The notes below the pieces were generated by a model, which was not told the origin of the DNA, made no database searches, and worked only from the letters and a program-made list of their open reading frames with translations. Shown here piece by piece: positions 62,791 to 64,000 of a DNA stretch of 64,000 nt (within the stretch, counting starts at the first letter, position 1; each line of letters begins with the position of its first letter). Source of the DNA: Linepithema humile. Its lineage: Eukaryota > Arthropoda > Insecta > Hymenoptera > Formicidae. The stretch lies in the NCBI RefSeq assembly GCF_040581485.1, contig NC_090128.1, positions 32,704,931 to 32,768,930 on the forward strand. Reading direction: 5' to 3'. The position numbers were made by a program, and so were the translations under genes.

Positions 62791-64000
62791 CGAAACACGA
62801 CGATCGATCTACCGAGCGAACGATCTACACATGGCCGAAGAAGAAAGTAAGAAAGGACTGACGAGTACGACGAGAGCTCGGCCTTTTTTCACGGTGACGA
62901 TTGATTGAGGCAAAACCCGCAGGCGACGCAGGCGACAGAATGCCGACGCGAGGCCAGCACACGAGCTGCACACGAGCAGCACACTTCCACGCGGTCTTTC
63001 GTGCCGCGTTCGCATTGTGCGCGCGTACGCGATGCGTGAGGAAGAAAGAGAATAGCTTCGACCGGAGGTAAACGAGCCTGCGGGTCATCTATTTACCAAC
63101 ACCAGCCAGAACGGTCCGATTTGGGGTGGTTACAGTATCGGCTCGATGCAAAAAAACTCGAGGGGTGCAAAAATTCAGATTCTTTGTCAGTAAATTCCTA
63201 TTTTCGATATGTCCGCGTGCACATTTATATTTACAATTAATGTATGTGACTGTACCTAAGTCGCTTATATTATTTACGCGTGATAAATTGCAAATTTCGA
63301 ATCCCTTCGCGAAACATTACTTCATTTACGATTGTTTATTATTAGTTATTAGTTTCGACGCAGTCCCCAAAAATTGTTCGCCGCGCGAAATATCGCAAAT
63401 TATCCCAAGATTCACGAGTTTCGAGCATTTTTCGCAATCACGGTCGAGCGATTCGGGGCGCGGAGGAACCGCAAGCCAATCCTGGATGGCTGCGACACAC
63501 TTGCGCGGCTTTTGGGCCCGCTACGATCGGGGGAGCCTGCAAACGGGCCCCCTTGTAACACGGGAAGACTACGCTCGCCGCGTTCCCACGAGGTGAGACG
63601 CACCACCTGTGCGTCAGAACGAGAACGAGGGCAACCCCGCGGATCGGCCGAAGGGACGCTATGATTTTCGACCCTAATTTCGCTCCAGAAAAGAGGAGCT
63701 GCCCACTCAGCCCTTACGGGGCCCGGCCGAGAGGAGGGTGTTAAACGAGCCGGGGTTAAGCCAGGAACCGCCGTGATAGTTAGAGCTCCAATCTGAAAAG
63801 CGAGGGTGAGATTGGATTTTTAAATGCCGACGCGAGGGCGAGGGAGCGAATTTATTTTAACGAGGAGCAGCGGGGTTAAAAGGATAGCTGCGGAATCATG
63901 AATTTTTCTCCATTTATCCCGCTCGATTTATACCGCGCCTTTTGTACGCGTTTTCAATCGTCGTGCAGTCGACAAAATCCTCGATTTATTATTCGGAATA
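62044..64000. other. Non-coding spacer to window end
   Basis: GC-rich patches alternate with AT-rich sequence. Present are an imperfect hairpin at 62,223-62,251 (centre CTTTTCGAAAG), a (GA)n run at 62,761-62,788 and a Su(H)-type 8-mer TTCCCACG at 63,583-63,590 without the neighbouring E-box. No gene is recognised; a partial exon at the very end cannot be excluded. Confidence 0.45.
62761..62788 (+). repeat. (GA)n microsatellite
   Basis: A pure GA run of about 28 bases. Confidence 0.95.

Overview
The window is eukaryotic nuclear DNA, most likely from a hymenopteran insect and probably an ant. The sequence is a mosaic of AT-rich spacers and GC-rich, CpG-undepleted patches, with abundant (GA)n/(TC)n microsatellites, a mauritiana-type mariner and several small terminal-inverted-repeat elements. 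No bacterial gene organisation, tRNA, rRNA or CRISPR array was found. The species call is inference from composition and element types.

Only one protein-coding gene is supported: a single-exon gene on the minus strand at 16,426-16,815, encoding a 129-residue Bearded-family (E(spl) m4/m-alpha type) Notch-pathway protein. The call rests on its basic amphipathic helix, an NRANENL motif, and above all its 3' flank. That flank carries six K boxes, two Brd boxes and one GY box in mRNA sense, the post-transcriptional signature of this family. A TATA box with a correctly spaced initiator lies about 340 bases upstream of the start codon, with one Su(H)-type site further upstream.

Layout: 1-15.26 kb is non-coding, with a 140-bp tandem duplication, a retroelement-like palindrome (11.5 kb), a small hAT-like MITE (12.7 kb) and paired TC/GA microsatellites (13.7 kb). 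The Bearded-family unit covers about 15.27-17.19 kb. A purine-rich, internally repetitive block occupies 17.7-19.1 kb upstream of it. From 19.3 to 45 kb is gene-free spacer with an internally deleted mariner (29.3-30.2 kb), a 0.54-kb inverted-repeat element (35.7-36.3 kb) and a hAT-type MITE (42.7-43.3 kb). From 45.1 to 48.9 kb there is a cluster of a GC-rich palindrome (GGCGTCGCGACGCC and variants). The rest, to 64 kb, is spacer with another MITE (61.7-62.0 kb).

The most unusual signals are non-coding. A composite motif, CACCTGC-N6-TTCCCAC(G/A), which joins a proneural E-box to a Su(H) site, occurs three times (32.2, 37.1, 55.8 kb) with the same strand, order and exact 6-base gap but unrelated flanks. 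Together with the single Bearded-family gene, this fits a large cis-regulatory landscape for a Notch/proneural target. That link is inference; the sites are 15-39 kb from the gene and could serve a gene outside the window.
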